Shown here piece by piece: positions 16,981-26,146 of a stretch of 64,000 nt of DNA. A program made the position numbers and the translations under genes. The notes under the pieces were generated by a model. That model saw only the letters and a list, made by a program, of their open reading frames with translations, did not search any database and was not told the origin of the DNA. How positions within the stretch are numbered: position 1 is the stretch's first letter; each line of letters begins with the position of its first letter. The stretch is from CAYVBJ01 sp964449075 (GTDB lineage: Bacteria; Bacteroidota; Rhodothermia; Balneolales; Balneolaceae). The stretch spans positions 62,001 through 126,000 of the forward strand of contig CAYVBJ010000002.1 of NCBI GenBank assembly GCA_964449075.1. The letters are read 5' to 3'.

Positions 16981-18564
16981 ATGGATATCATTTGGATCGG
17001 TTTTGCATTTTTACTCGGTTTTGCTGTTTCCAGGTTTCGTCTGCCACCCCTTGTGGGATATTTGGCAGCAGGACTCTTGCTTTCCGTATACGGCTACCAG
17101 GCCGGTGAACTCCTTCACGAAATTGCGCACATCGGGGTTCTCTTTCTTCTGTTTACCGTCGGTCTGCACATCCGGATAAAGAATATCTTGCGGATTGATG
17201 TACTGGGTGTAGGTATTTCCCACCTTATTATTTCAACAGCCATATTTTTCCCGGTTTCCCTCTTTTTTGGATTCAGTGTAACCTCTTCAGCAATTATTGC
17301 CGTGGTCTTGAGCTTTTCGAGTACGGTTCTCGCAGCAAAAAATCTGGAAGACAGAAATGAACTGGGTGCCCTTTACGGACGAATAGCCATCGGAATTCTC
17401 ATTTTACAGGACCTGGTTGCAATCGGTATTATAGCAGTTACAGGCGGGGGCATACCGAGTGTATGGGCACTATCTCTTTTTCTATTGCCGCTTTTGCGAC
17501 CCCTTCTTTCAAAACTGCTTGATCACATAAGAGATAACGAACTCTTGTTGCTGCTTGGCCTGGTTTTGTCGATCGGAGGCGCCACTCTCTTTGAACAGTT
17601 TAATCTCTCCGGTGAATTGGGAGCCCTGGTTGTGGGTATGCTGCTTGCAACAGACCAGCGGGGAGATATAATCGGGAAAAAGCTTTGGGCTGTTAAAGAG
17701 GCTTTTCTTGTAGGGTTTTTTCTTGAAATCGGTCTATCCGGGTTTCCTCCTCTATCAGATTTTGTCTTTATTGGCGTAGTGCTTCTTCTGTTACCCCTGA
17801 AATCGATACTGTTTTACCTGCTTTTTATGTTTTTCCGGCTGCGTGCTAGAACAGGATATCTTTCAACTGTTGCGCTAACTGCTTACAGTGAATTTGCATT
17901 GATAGCAGGGGTGGTAGCTACCGCAAATGGATATCTGCCGGAAGGTATAATGGTTGTATTTGGTCTTATCACAGCAATCTCATATGCTTTAAATGCGCCG
18001 GTTTTTATTAACGAGGAAACACTCTGGAAAAAAATTGAAGCCTTTTTGATTACATTTGAAAGAGATGTAAAACACCGCGACAAGGATACCATTTCGCTTG
18101 GTACAGCCGAATACCTGATAATCGGGATGGGTAATGCAGGGCAGGCTGCCTACGACAGATTGAAAAAAGAAGACAAAAGAGTTGTCGGAATGGATATTGA
18201 CCCTGACCGTATTGAACGAAACCTTAAAAACGGGCGACGGGTTGTATATGGAGATATACAGGATACAGAGCTGTGGGGTAATACCGATATTGATAATCTG
18301 AAGTCTGTGATGATTGCAATGGGCAATCAGCAGGCGAAAATAAATGCAACAAAAGTTTTAAGAAACATCGGCTTTGATGGTGTTATCTATGTGATTACCA
18401 TGCGCGAAGATGAAGCAGAGGCAATGAAAGAGGTTGGAGCTAATGCTGTATCCATTCCAATTAAAGAGGCTGGTCAGCGGCTCGCTGAATTGAGTATGGC
18501 AAATATTGATCAAAGTAAAGCTCAGAAAATCAGGCTTGGTATTGAAAAGCCGGATATAGAATAA
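16981..18564 (+). CDS. CPA2-family cation:proton antiporter with TrkA-N domain
   Basis: A 527-residue membrane protein of the monovalent cation:proton antiporter-2 family (Kef/YbaL-like). About 12 hydrophobic segments fill the first 350 residues; FAVSRFRLPPLVGYLAAGLL, GVLFLLFTVGLHI, LSFSSTVLAAK and FNLSGELGALVVGMLL are the family's usual blocks. From about residue 376 an NAD-binding TrkA-N domain follows (AEYLIIGMGNAGQAAYDRL, VVGMDIDPDRIER, VVYGDIQD). No TrkA-C domain is present. Probable role is K+ or Na+ exchange for protons, gated by nucleotide binding. The ATG at 16981 fits the first membrane segment. The gene stands alone after the ~1 kb gene-free stretch. Confidence 0.93.
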   Translation: MDIIWIGFAFLLGFAVSRFRLPPLVGYLAAGLLLSVYGYQAGELLHEIAHIGVLFLLFTVGLHIRIKNILRIDVLGVGISHLIISTAIFFPVSLFFGFSVTSSAIIAVVLSFSSTVLAAKNLEDRNELGALYGRIAIGILILQDLVAIGIIAVTGGGIPSVWALSLFLLPLLRPLLSKLLDHIRDNELLLLLGLVLSIGGATLFEQFNLSGELGALVVGMLLATDQRGDIIGKKLWAVKEAFLVGFFLEIGLSGFPPLSDFVFIGVVLLLLPLKSILFYLLFMFFRLRARTGYLSTVALTAYSEFALIAGVVATANGYLPEGIMVVFGLITAISYALNAPVFINEETLWKKIEAFLITFERDVKHRDKDTISLGTAEYLIIGMGNAGQAAYDRLKKEDKRVVGMDIDPDRIERNLKNGRRVVYGDIQDTELWGNTDIDNLKSVMIAMGNQQAKINATKVLRNIGFDGVIYVITMREDEAEAMKEVGANAVSIPIKEAGQRLAELSMANIDQSKAQKIRLGIEKPDIE

Positions 18565-18601
18565 AAAAATAAATTTTAACTTTTCCGATAATCAGAAAAT
18601 C

Positions 18602-19258
18602 ATGATTTCTGAAAAACCAACTCTCATATATGTAACTGATCCGCTCTGTGGCTGGTGTTATGGCTTTCAGCCGATTCTTGATAAAATCATGTCGCGATTT
18701 TCAGAGCGTTTGCATTTTGAATTGATGAGCGGAGGTCTTGCTATTACCGATCCGCCTGAAAAAATCAGTGAAGGCTACGCTTATCTCTATAACCTGATAC
18801 CGAATATTGAAAAAATAACGGGTAGAACGTTCGGAGATCCCTTTAAAATTCTCCTGGAAGAAGGCAATTATCTCTACAACTCTGAGCCGCCCTCTGTTGC
18901 GCAAACAGTTATGAAACAGATGCAGCCTCAGCACACTTTTGATTTTTCAAAAAAGATGCAATCTGCCTTTTTTAAATCGGGTGCAAATCTGAACAATTGG
19001 GACACCTACAAGCAGCTCCTTGATAATTACGAAATTGATAAATCGGAATTCAAAAAACATTTCAGCAGCAGTGAATATCGCCACAAAACTTACGATGAGT
19101 TTGCCCGCAGCCGCAATTACGGAGCGGATGGATTTCCGGCGCTGATATTGAAACTGGGTGATGAATACGGCATAATCACCAAGGGATATCGCCCTTTTGA
19201 TACGATTGAATCACACCTGCATTATCTGCTCAACAACCTCGAAAAATTACAGCCATGA
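18602..19258 (+). CDS. DsbA-family (FrnE-like) thioredoxin-fold protein
   Basis: A 218-residue thioredoxin-fold oxidoreductase with no signal peptide, so cytoplasmic. The active site is CGWC at residues 16-19 (VTDPLCGWCYGFQP), and the cis-proline region is GADGFPALIL near residue 180. The intervening helical insertion is that of the DsbA/FrnE/2-hydroxychromene-2-carboxylate isomerase group. Redox partners are unknown. The stop overlaps, as ATGA, the start of a truncated NAD(P)-binding gene, which shows that it once headed a translationally coupled pair. It follows the antiporter gene by 37 bases. Confidence 0.88.
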   Translation: MISEKPTLIYVTDPLCGWCYGFQPILDKIMSRFSERLHFELMSGGLAITDPPEKISEGYAYLYNLIPNIEKITGRTFGDPFKILLEEGNYLYNSEPPSVAQTVMKQMQPQHTFDFSKKMQSAFFKSGANLNNWDTYKQLLDNYEIDKSEFKKHFSSSEYRHKTYDEFARSRNYGADGFPALILKLGDEYGIITKGYRPFDTIESHLHYLLNNLEKLQP

Positions 19259-19347
19259 GCCGACTAAAATCAATTGCTGTCATTGGTGCTACCGGGATGC
19301 TTGGCACACCTGTCACAAATATTCTGAAAAAAGAATGCATAAATTAA
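19255..19347 (+). pseudogene. Truncated NAD(P)-binding (NmrA/SDR-like) gene remnant
   Basis: Only 30 codons remain: the frame reads SIAVIGATGMLGTPVTNIL after the start and ends soon after a KKE. GATGMLG is the Rossmann glycine motif of NmrA-like or atypical SDR oxidoreductases, which normally run to about 280 residues. The ATG overlaps the stop of the DsbA-like gene (ATGA), so this was the second gene of a coupled pair. At the break the sequence passes directly into the start of the sensor kinase gene (ATG at 19335), which looks intact. A deletion that removed the rest of the oxidoreductase is the simplest reading. Confidence 0.7.
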
Positions 19348-20624
19348 AAAGCATATTATACGGGAGCCCGGCCATAATCATATTGCTTTATATGATCTTT
19401 GGAGGCTTATGGATCATTTTTTCGGATCAATTGATATATTCCATCATTGATGATCCGGAGTATTTGACAAGAGCGCAGACCTATAAAGGGTGGTTTTTTA
19501 TTCTGATTACAGGGTTCCTGCTCTATGTTCTGGTACAAAGCAATAACACCTATCTCGGAAATGCCATTAATGATCTGAATGAAAGCCGGAACCGGTTCAG
19601 GGATACATTTGAACAAGCGGCTGTGGGTATTGCCCATCATACAAGAGGGAGAAACTGGCTGCGGATAAACAACAGGACCTGCGAGTTGCTTGGTTATTCA
19701 CAGGAAGAACTGCTGACAAAAAACTTCGAAGAGATTCTGCACCCTGAAGATGTTAAAATAACGCGGGACCTGGATCAAAAGTTACTGAGCAAAAACATAG
19801 AGTATTACAGATCCGAACAGCGATACATTCGCAAAGACGGCTCTGTTCTTGAGGCCATCACCACCAAATCTCTGGCAAATAAAGAAGATGATGACTCAGT
19901 CTATTTTATTACAATCATTGAAGATATTTCAAAACAAAAGGAGGCAGAAAACAAGCTAAAAGATACGATCAAACAAAAAGAGATGCTGTTGGGAGAGTTA
20001 CATCACAGGGTAAAGAATAACCTGGCACTTATTTCGGCACTTTCGGAATTACAGCTCTCTTTTATCAGTGACGAATCCGGCAAAAAACTGATTCAGGACG
20101 CCCGGATGCGGATAAAAACAATTGCTTTGGCTCACGACTCTTTCTCTGATGAAAAGGCAAAAGCACACCTTAACTTTGGCAGCTACCTTCATGATTTGCT
20201 CACTTTTATCGAGCATTCGTTCCCTTCTGCAAGCAGTAATGTAATTTTAAACAGAGACATTGATCAGTCCTTTATGAACATAAATCAGGCGATTCCATGT
20301 GGTTTGATCTGTAGTGAGCTGATTTCCAACGCTTATCTTCACGCTTTCGGAAGTGATTCCGGTAAAGCTGAAATCACAATCAGCTTTAAAAAAGAGAATG
20401 ACACCGGGGTACTTGAAATATCTGATAATGGCGCCGGATTAAATGAAGAACATTTTCAGGATCCGAAAACATTTGGTCTTATGATTGTAAAAACACTTTC
20501 GGAACAGTTATCCGCAGATGTGGAAATTCATAGCAATTCCGGTACAAGGTTTTTGATGCGTTTTGAACTTGCCAACAAAAAAGGCCCCGGATCTAATTTT
20601 ATGCCGGAAACACAAATATCCTAA
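19335..20624 (+). CDS. PAS sensor histidine kinase, HisKA_2 type
   Basis: A 429-residue kinase. The start is taken at MHKLKSILYG because the longer open frame reads through the remnant in a different frame with no family match. Two membrane segments (residues 11-30 and 52-68) frame a short extracytoplasmic loop, IFSDQLIYSIIDDPEYLTRA, of a common PAS-kinase N-terminus. A PAS/PAC domain spans about 85-205. The phospho-acceptor block is ELHHRVKNNLALISAL (His223/224), and the ATPase has ICSELISNAYLHAFG and ISDNGAGLNEEHF. No response regulator gene adjoins, so it is an orphan kinase here. Signal unknown. Confidence 0.9.
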   Translation: MHKLKSILYGSPAIIILLYMIFGGLWIIFSDQLIYSIIDDPEYLTRAQTYKGWFFILITGFLLYVLVQSNNTYLGNAINDLNESRNRFRDTFEQAAVGIAHHTRGRNWLRINNRTCELLGYSQEELLTKNFEEILHPEDVKITRDLDQKLLSKNIEYYRSEQRYIRKDGSVLEAITTKSLANKEDDDSVYFITIIEDISKQKEAENKLKDTIKQKEMLLGELHHRVKNNLALISALSELQLSFISDESGKKLIQDARMRIKTIALAHDSFSDEKAKAHLNFGSYLHDLLTFIEHSFPSASSNVILNRDIDQSFMNINQAIPCGLICSELISNAYLHAFGSDSGKAEITISFKKENDTGVLEISDNGAGLNEEHFQDPKTFGLMIVKTLSEQLSADVEIHSNSGTRFLMRFELANKKGPGSNFMPETQIS

Positions 20625-20655
20625 GGAAGAAAGGATGCTGTTTATTGCTTTGAAT

Positions 20656-20850
20656 TCACTGGATTTGATAGTACTCTTCGTAGATAAAATCCCACAATTC
20701 AGCAAGATTGGAGCCTTTATTATGAGGATTTTTTGACTTACTGGATTTCATTGCATCCTTGCAAGCTTTTTCTTTCGCGTCGTATATTGCTTTCTGCTGG
20801 TATTTTGTCGGATTTTCCAGCATCTTTTTAAACTTACTCTGTTCACTCAT
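20656..20850 (-). CDS. Small hypothetical protein
   Basis: A 64-residue lysine-rich protein beginning MSEQSKFKKMLENPTKYQQK; the frame can be extended to an ATG at 20901 (81 residues). The sequence is predicted helical and soluble, with AIYDAKEKACKDAM and a C-terminal LAELWDFIYEEYYQIQ. I do not recognise a family. It lies between the sensor kinase (convergent, 31 bases) and the LVIVD lipoprotein gene (divergent). Composition is protein-like, with no long repeat. The real start and expression are uncertain. Confidence 0.5.
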   Translation of the reverse strand: MSEQSKFKKMLENPTKYQQKAIYDAKEKACKDAMKSSKSKNPHNKGSNLAELWDFIYEEYYQIQ

Positions 20851-20968
20851 AAACCTGTATCTGTTTTTTACTGATAATATTTCGTCTTTAAGATGAGTCA
20901 AATGTAATAGAAATCAAATAAAAACAACAATTTTTACGTTTATATAACGGTTCAAAAGCAAAAAGAGT

Positions 20969-22276
20969 ATGAAAAAAATTATCAGCCTGTTTTCTTCCCT
21001 TGTATTTGTTTTCCTGTTAAACGGGTGCGGTTCCGACTCGGCCGATACAGAACCTCCATTTTCTGCATGCAACGATGGCGTGGTGCTTGACCAGTTTCCC
21101 TGCAGTGAGGTTGGTCTGTATGCACATGTAACTTTGGAACAACTGAATGGTACCAGGGCAAATGACCTTTGGGGATGGACAGACCCCGAAACGTCAAAAG
21201 AGTATGCACTCGTGGGTTTAATTGATGGAGTAAGCATTGTTGAGGTAACTGATCCTGCAAACCCGGTTTTTATAGGAAAATTACAGGAAGCTACAGCTCC
21301 CTCTTCACAGGCTCTCGCGGATCCGGTTCCCATGCACGATGAAGAAGCAGGAGGATTCAAGGAGGCCTCATCCTGGCGTGATATTAAGGTATATGACAAC
21401 TTCATGCTTGTTGTAAGCGAGGAACGAACTCATGGAATGCAGATATTTGATCTGGAAAGATTACGGGATGTAGATTCGGTCCCGGCTAACTTTACACATG
21501 ACGCTCTTTACGATAAAATAGGAAACGCACACAATGTAGCTGTTAATGAAGAATCGGGCTTTGCCTACACAGTTGGCACAACAACAGGAGAGGTGTGTGC
21601 AGAGGCAGGCGGGCTCCATATCGTTAACCTGATTAATCCTTTGCAACCCGAATTCGCAGGCTGCCACCTTGAACCTGAAGCAGGTGGCGTTATTGCCAAT
21701 GGATATATCCACGATACACAATGTGTAATTTACGGAGGCCCGGATGCCCGCTTTCGCGGCAGGGAACTCTGTTTCAGCTCAAGTGAGCGGAAGCTTCTGA
21801 TCAGTGATGTAACGGATAAATCTGCCCCTGAAACCATCGCGGTTGTTGGGTACAGTGGTAATCAATATTCTCACCAGGGCTGGCTCTCGGAAGATCATGC
21901 ATTCTTTTTTATGAACGACGAGCTTGATGAACGAAATAATCAACACAACACACGTACCTATGTGTGGGATCTTGAAGATCTTGAAAATCCTGAAATGACC
22001 GGTTTTTATCAGCATCAAACCAATTCGGTTGATCACAATCTGTATGTGCTCAATAACCTGGCATACCAGGCGAATTATACATCCGGACTAAGAATTCTGG
22101 ATGTATCAGGGCATTCACCGGAAACTTTTAGCGAACTCGGATTTTTTGATACAACACCAAATAATAACGCGCCTGTTTTTGCAGGGCTTTGGTCAAATTA
22201 TCCGTGGCTCTCCGGTAACAAAGTCATAGTGAGTGATATAAATAATGGTCTTTTTATTCTCAGGTTCAAGAGATAG
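20969..22276 (+). CDS. Choice-of-anchor B / LVIVD-repeat lipoprotein
   Basis: A 435-residue lipoprotein (lipobox FLLNGC, Cys20) of the choice-of-anchor B family. It carries LVIVD-type beta-propeller strands: ALVGLIDGVSIVEVTDPANP, GLHIVNLINPLQPEF, LLISDVTDKSAPE and GLRILDVSGHSPE. The conserved histidine/aspartate segments IGNAHNVAVNEE, YIHDTQCVIYGGPD, QYSHQGWLSEDH and SVDHNLYVLNN are typical. Function of the family is unknown; it is exported and probably surface-linked. The start follows an AAAAAGAGT leader. The frameshifted CPBP gene overlaps its last 32 bases in another frame. Confidence 0.88.
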   Translation: MKKIISLFSSLVFVFLLNGCGSDSADTEPPFSACNDGVVLDQFPCSEVGLYAHVTLEQLNGTRANDLWGWTDPETSKEYALVGLIDGVSIVEVTDPANPVFIGKLQEATAPSSQALADPVPMHDEEAGGFKEASSWRDIKVYDNFMLVVSEERTHGMQIFDLERLRDVDSVPANFTHDALYDKIGNAHNVAVNEESGFAYTVGTTTGEVCAEAGGLHIVNLINPLQPEFAGCHLEPEAGGVIANGYIHDTQCVIYGGPDARFRGRELCFSSSERKLLISDVTDKSAPETIAVVGYSGNQYSHQGWLSEDHAFFFMNDELDERNNQHNTRTYVWDLEDLENPEMTGFYQHQTNSVDHNLYVLNNLAYQANYTSGLRILDVSGHSPETFSELGFFDTTPNNNAPVFAGLWSNYPWLSGNKVIVSDINNGLFILRFKR

Positions 22277-22909
22277 CACAAATCCGCTACATTTTAAAAC
22301 ATTACGCTGGCTTGAATTTTTCTTGCTTTTTACAGCCATTCCGCTTCTCTATTTTTTTGGTATTATTTCTATACCGGCCATTCCCTCATTGCTCATCTTT
22401 TTTGCATTTTGCACTATTCTGTTATGGAAAGACTCGTCATTTAATCTGAATGATCTGTTTGTGTGGAGAGACTCACTTCACAATGTCCGAAAAATATTAC
22501 TTCGCTATCTGGTAATAAGCATATTGACGACCGCTGGTGTATTTCTTTTTCTGCCTGAACAATTTTTGAGCCTTCCTTTGAATCAACCTCAGTTTGGGGC
22601 CTGCTGTTTCTGCTATATCCAATCTTGTCTGCATTTCCGCAAGAAGTGATCTATCGGTTATTTTTATTCCACAGATATAGACACCTTGTCAAAAATCCTC
22701 AAATTCTTTCCGCTATGAGCATCAGCGCTTTTGCCTTCCTTCATATCATTTATTCTAACTGGACTGCTGTTTTACTCAGCTTGGCAGGCGGATACTTTTT
22801 TACAAAAACCTACACAAAAACAGGCTCCCTTCTTACCGCAACAATTGAACACACACTTTATGGCTGGCTTATATTTACTATTGGCCTGGGAATCTATTTC
22901 CACAATTAA
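22245..22909 (+). pseudogene. CPBP (CAAX-type) intramembrane metalloprotease, frameshifted
   Basis: Two adjacent frames together make one CPBP-type membrane protease of about 220 residues. The first (22245 onward) gives FFLLFTAIPLLYFFGII and further membrane segments up to LSLPLNQPQ; the second supplies SVWGLLFLLYPILSAFP, the QEVIYRLFLF site (a Q-E variant of the EExxxR motif), FAFLHIIYSN and TATIEHTLYG with the catalytic histidines. The break is near 22585-22596, where the frame must slip by one base, consistent with one missing base. It could be a sequencing error rather than a true null allele. The start overlaps the 3' end of the lipoprotein gene. Confidence 0.75.
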
Positions 22910-23200
22910 AAATTTTTACCTTATAGTAACAAACATTTTCAGACCGGGCAATTTCGGCTAAAAGCATTTCGCGCCTGTAATTAGTTTACTTTTTCCGGTG
23001 TTTAAAAATTTTTTGGTTCATTAAAATGACGTATAGACACCCACGCTCTATTTACATTTAGTTAACACAAATTTTTACTTACTGAACAATTTGCTTACCT
23101 TTTTGTGGTTTTAAATCTTTTCGATGACACTCTTGGATGCAACATTTCATATATAGCATCATCTTGAGTTTCAAAATTACTTGATTAATTAATTTCATTT
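22910..23200. other. Intergenic stretch before the oxoamine synthase gene
   Basis: About 290 A+T-rich bases with no open frame of note. It presumably holds the promoter of the gene at 23201, but I see no clear TTTG-N19-TAnnTTTG match; TAAATCTTTT at about 23112 is only a partial match. Confidence 0.4.
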
Positions 23201-24430
23201 ATGGATTTATTTGATAAGCTTGAAGGACGGCCGGGTCCTCTCGGGGAATTTACTTCAGACGGATACGGGTACTATACCTTTCCCAGACTTGAGGGACCAA
23301 TCGGCCCGGAAATGAAGTTCCAGGGGAAAGATGTAATTGTTTGGAGTGTAAATGATTATCTCGGCATCGGAAATCATCCACAGATTCGCAAAATAGACGA
23401 GGAGGCTGCACGGGAATACGGTTTCAGTGCCCCCATGGGTGCCAGACTTATGACGGGCAACTCAACCAGGCATGAGGAACTTGAGGTTGAATTGGCAGAT
23501 TTTGTTAAGAAACCAGAAGCCCTGCTTCTCAATTACGGCTACCAGGGTATCATGAGTGTTATTCACGCTCTGGTGGATCGCAACGACTACCTGATTTATG
23601 ATGAATTGAGCCATGCCTGTATAGTAGATGGCAAGCAGCTTGCCATGTCCGACAAATCTGTCTACAAACACAATGACATTGACAGCCTTGAGAAACAGCT
23701 CGAGCGCGCTTTTAAAAGAAAGGGAAAGAACTCTTCTGTGCTGGTAGTTACAGAAGGTGTTTTTGGCATGACAGGAGACCTTGGCAAACTGCGAGAGATA
23801 ATTGCTCTCAAAGAAAAATACCCGTTCAGGCTACTTGTTGATGATGCTCATGGACTTGGCACCATGGGGCATGATGGATCAGGAACCGGAACTCACCTTG
23901 GCTGCCAGGATGGAATTGATATTTACTTTGGCACTTTTGCTAAATCTGTGGCTTTGATTGGTGCTTTTGTTGCCACAGAACCGCGAGTAATTGAATTTTT
24001 AAAGGCAAACACAAGAAGCCAGATATTTGCCAAATCTCTGCCAATGCCAATCGTTGTATCTGCCCATGAGAGAATTAAACTAATTCGCCGGCATCCGGAA
24101 TGGCGCGAAAAATTGTGGGATATAACTCATAAACTCCGTGAAGGACTCAGAGATCTTGATTTTAATGTACTGCCGTCTGAAAGTCCTGTTACTCCTGTTT
24201 TAACCCAGGGCAGTACCGGGCTCTGTACTGCCATTATGAGGGACATGCGTGAAAACCACGGTGTTTTTGTCAGTGGCGTAGCCTATCCTGTAGTTCCAAG
24301 AGGACTGGTACTGATCAGACTGATTCCAACTGCAAAACATACTGATGAACATATCAGTAAGACACTGGGAGCCTTTAAGTCGATCAAGGAATCATTGTTG
24401 TCAAATCAGAAAGAAGTGGTAAACCTGTAA
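23201..24430 (+). CDS. Alpha-oxoamine synthase family PLP enzyme (possible serine palmitoyltransferase)
   Basis: A 409-residue PLP enzyme of the AONS/KBL/serine palmitoyltransferase group, which condenses an amino acid with an acyl-CoA while losing CO2. PLP residues are His138 in YDELSHACIVDG, Asp215/His217 in LLVDDAHGLG and the Schiff-base Lys248 in GTFAKSVALIGAF. The GARLMTGNSTRHEELE and VTEGVFGMTGDLG blocks are characteristic. An N-terminal extension of about 40 residues precedes the catalytic core. A sphingolipid role (SPT) is plausible because these bacteria often make sphingolipids, but biotin (BioF) or threonine (KBL) roles cannot be excluded; no biotin or tdh gene adjoins. Confidence 0.85.
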   Translation: MDLFDKLEGRPGPLGEFTSDGYGYYTFPRLEGPIGPEMKFQGKDVIVWSVNDYLGIGNHPQIRKIDEEAAREYGFSAPMGARLMTGNSTRHEELEVELADFVKKPEALLLNYGYQGIMSVIHALVDRNDYLIYDELSHACIVDGKQLAMSDKSVYKHNDIDSLEKQLERAFKRKGKNSSVLVVTEGVFGMTGDLGKLREIIALKEKYPFRLLVDDAHGLGTMGHDGSGTGTHLGCQDGIDIYFGTFAKSVALIGAFVATEPRVIEFLKANTRSQIFAKSLPMPIVVSAHERIKLIRRHPEWREKLWDITHKLREGLRDLDFNVLPSESPVTPVLTQGSTGLCTAIMRDMRENHGVFVSGVAYPVVPRGLVLIRLIPTAKHTDEHISKTLGAFKSIKESLLSNQKEVVNL

Positions 24431-24501
24431 CAGATTCTCGCATATGCGTGTACTATAATGCATATCCGGGAACAATTTTACAGTGCAGAAGTACCCGAAA
24501 A

Positions 24502-25842
24502 CTATTCAAAAAGTTTTTTTATAAACCCGATAATACCGGATTTTTCTTCTTTTTCATCTTTTTTTCCGCTTCTGCCGCCACTTAGCTTATCATATGTTGG
24601 CCGCGGCAACTCTGTAAGGGTTTTCTTCTTTTCTCTTTTGTGTTTCTTGTACTTGCCGCGCTGAGGTTTATCCTTTCTTTTGCTTTTTTTCCCGTTACCC
24701 CCTCTGCCGCTTTTTTTCTGCTTCACTTGTTCGGGAAGCGGCATTTCCTCAGGTGCATAACCCAGTGATTCACAAATGGTTTTTATATCACTTTTATCCT
24801 GCTTGGAGACAAGTGAGAGCAATTTAGCTGCTTTTCCTTCGCCAACTAACTCGGCACGCAGTTTATACTCGTTTACATCTTCAGGTACGTCATAATTAAT
24901 AACCTGAGCAACATTGTTAATATCCAGGTCATTTGCAGAAAACTCTCCGGCAATCAGGTGCTGAACATTATTTGTGGAAAACCTTTCGAATCTTTCCTTG
25001 AGAGTACTTTCATCCAGAGCGGGATGTATGCTTACTGCACGCAGGCCACCTTTTCTTAAAATCTTATAGAGCCGGTCGGCCGTTCTTTTCGAAGCTGTAA
25101 ATATTACAACCGGTTCCGCAGATGACTTTTTAAGGTGTGCCATCAGCGTGGAGATCTTTGACCTGGGGGGTACATTTATATAATACTGAGTTAAATCCGG
25201 TGTAATAGCCTGCTTACCGGTTTTCTTTTTTGTCTCTGTAATTAATTCCGGGTCTGTCAGATATTTCTTTTCAGCTTCCCTGAGCTCTTTACTATCTTTT
25301 TGTGCAGTAAATATTCTCTGACATTTTCCTATAATTCTTTTAGTAATTATATCAATCGCATCCCAGTTTTCTATTTGGTCTGCCTGGTCAATGACCATCA
25401 AATGTACTTCACGAAAAATATAACGCCCCTCTTCAAGTAAAGATGCGAGTCTTTCAGGAGTTGCCACTACTACAGGCGGGCCTGAACTCAGCAGTTTAAT
25501 CTGCTCATCCGGATCTCCTTCTGCAATTATATTAGCACTTTCTATTTTTGCGTGATAACCAACTGCCCAAATCCACTCATCCAATTGCCGTGCACGATCT
25601 GCATCATTTGAGATAATAATAGCTTTTGTCCCGTTTATGCGTTCAGATAGTGCAATTTCATTTAAAATCTGAAGCAAATACCCTACCTCGGGCTTCTCAT
25701 CTGCTTTGGTATTTATAACCAAATCGGAGCCGGAATCAACGGCATCTAATATTTTTCGGTTTTTGGGAGAGGGTTTGTCAATTTTCAGGTCTTTCAATCC
25801 TTTTAATATATTCGATGAAAGTCGATACTTATTAAATGACAA
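24502..25842 (-). CDS. DEAD-box helicase fold with degenerate catalytic motifs (pseudo-helicase)
   Basis: A 446-residue protein with the two-RecA-domain layout of RhlE/DEAD-box RNA helicases: VVVATPERLASLL, VHLMVIDQADQIENW, PVVIFTASKRTADRL, VAQVINYDVPEDVNEY. Nearly all catalytic motifs are changed. Walker A is NTKADEKP (44-51), lacking its glycines; DEAD is DQAD (152-155), the change that abolishes ATP hydrolysis in known helicases; SAT is TAQ (179-181); motif V lacks ARG; the HRIGRTGR motif VI is LRAELVGE. The Q-motif glutamine is missing as well. The C-terminus (about 375-446) is a Lys/Arg-rich, low-complexity tail that could bind RNA. A non-hydrolysing RNA-binding or scaffold role is inferred. 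Confidence 0.82.
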   Translation of the reverse strand: MSFNKYRLSSNILKGLKDLKIDKPSPKNRKILDAVDSGSDLVINTKADEKPEVGYLLQILNEIALSERINGTKAIIISNDADRARQLDEWIWAVGYHAKIESANIIAEGDPDEQIKLLSSGPPVVVATPERLASLLEEGRYIFREVHLMVIDQADQIENWDAIDIITKRIIGKCQRIFTAQKDSKELREAEKKYLTDPELITETKKKTGKQAITPDLTQYYINVPPRSKISTLMAHLKKSSAEPVVIFTASKRTADRLYKILRKGGLRAVSIHPALDESTLKERFERFSTNNVQHLIAGEFSANDLDINNVAQVINYDVPEDVNEYKLRAELVGEGKAAKLLSLVSKQDKSDIKTICESLGYAPEEMPLPEQVKQKKSGRGGNGKKSKRKDKPQRGKYKKHKREKKKTLTELPRPTYDKLSGGRSGKKDEKEEKSGIIGFIKKLFE

Positions 25843-26146
25843 TGTTTCTACCTCTTCATTTATATCATAAATATTTCAATTAACAGGTGCGAAATATACA
25901 AAACTGTAGTCTGAACAACATCAACTACCGGCTAACTATTTCGCAAAAAAATCAAGAACATAAATCTTATTATGTTCAAATCTATTCTTCTTTAAATCAA
26001 GTTATAAACATATTGAAACTCTTTTATCAAAAAAAATTTAATTCTCAGAGTATCTTTAAAATTTTACTCTTTTAAAAAAACACTTATACTGAATTGAATT
26101 TTCAGTTACCATGTAGTGTTATAACAGAAAACGAAACATCTATATT
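25843..26146. other. Divergent intergenic region between the two pseudoenzyme genes
   Basis: About 304 very A+T-rich bases with no gene. It must contain both divergent promoters. I could not place a consensus promoter with confidence. Poly-A/T tracts around 26028-26080 could bend the DNA. Confidence 0.4.

Noticed and set aside
19197..19334. 46-codon N-terminal extension of the sensor kinase
   Set aside because: It overlaps the DsbA-like gene and the NAD(P)-binding remnant in another frame and has no family match; MHKLKSILYG is the typical kinase start.
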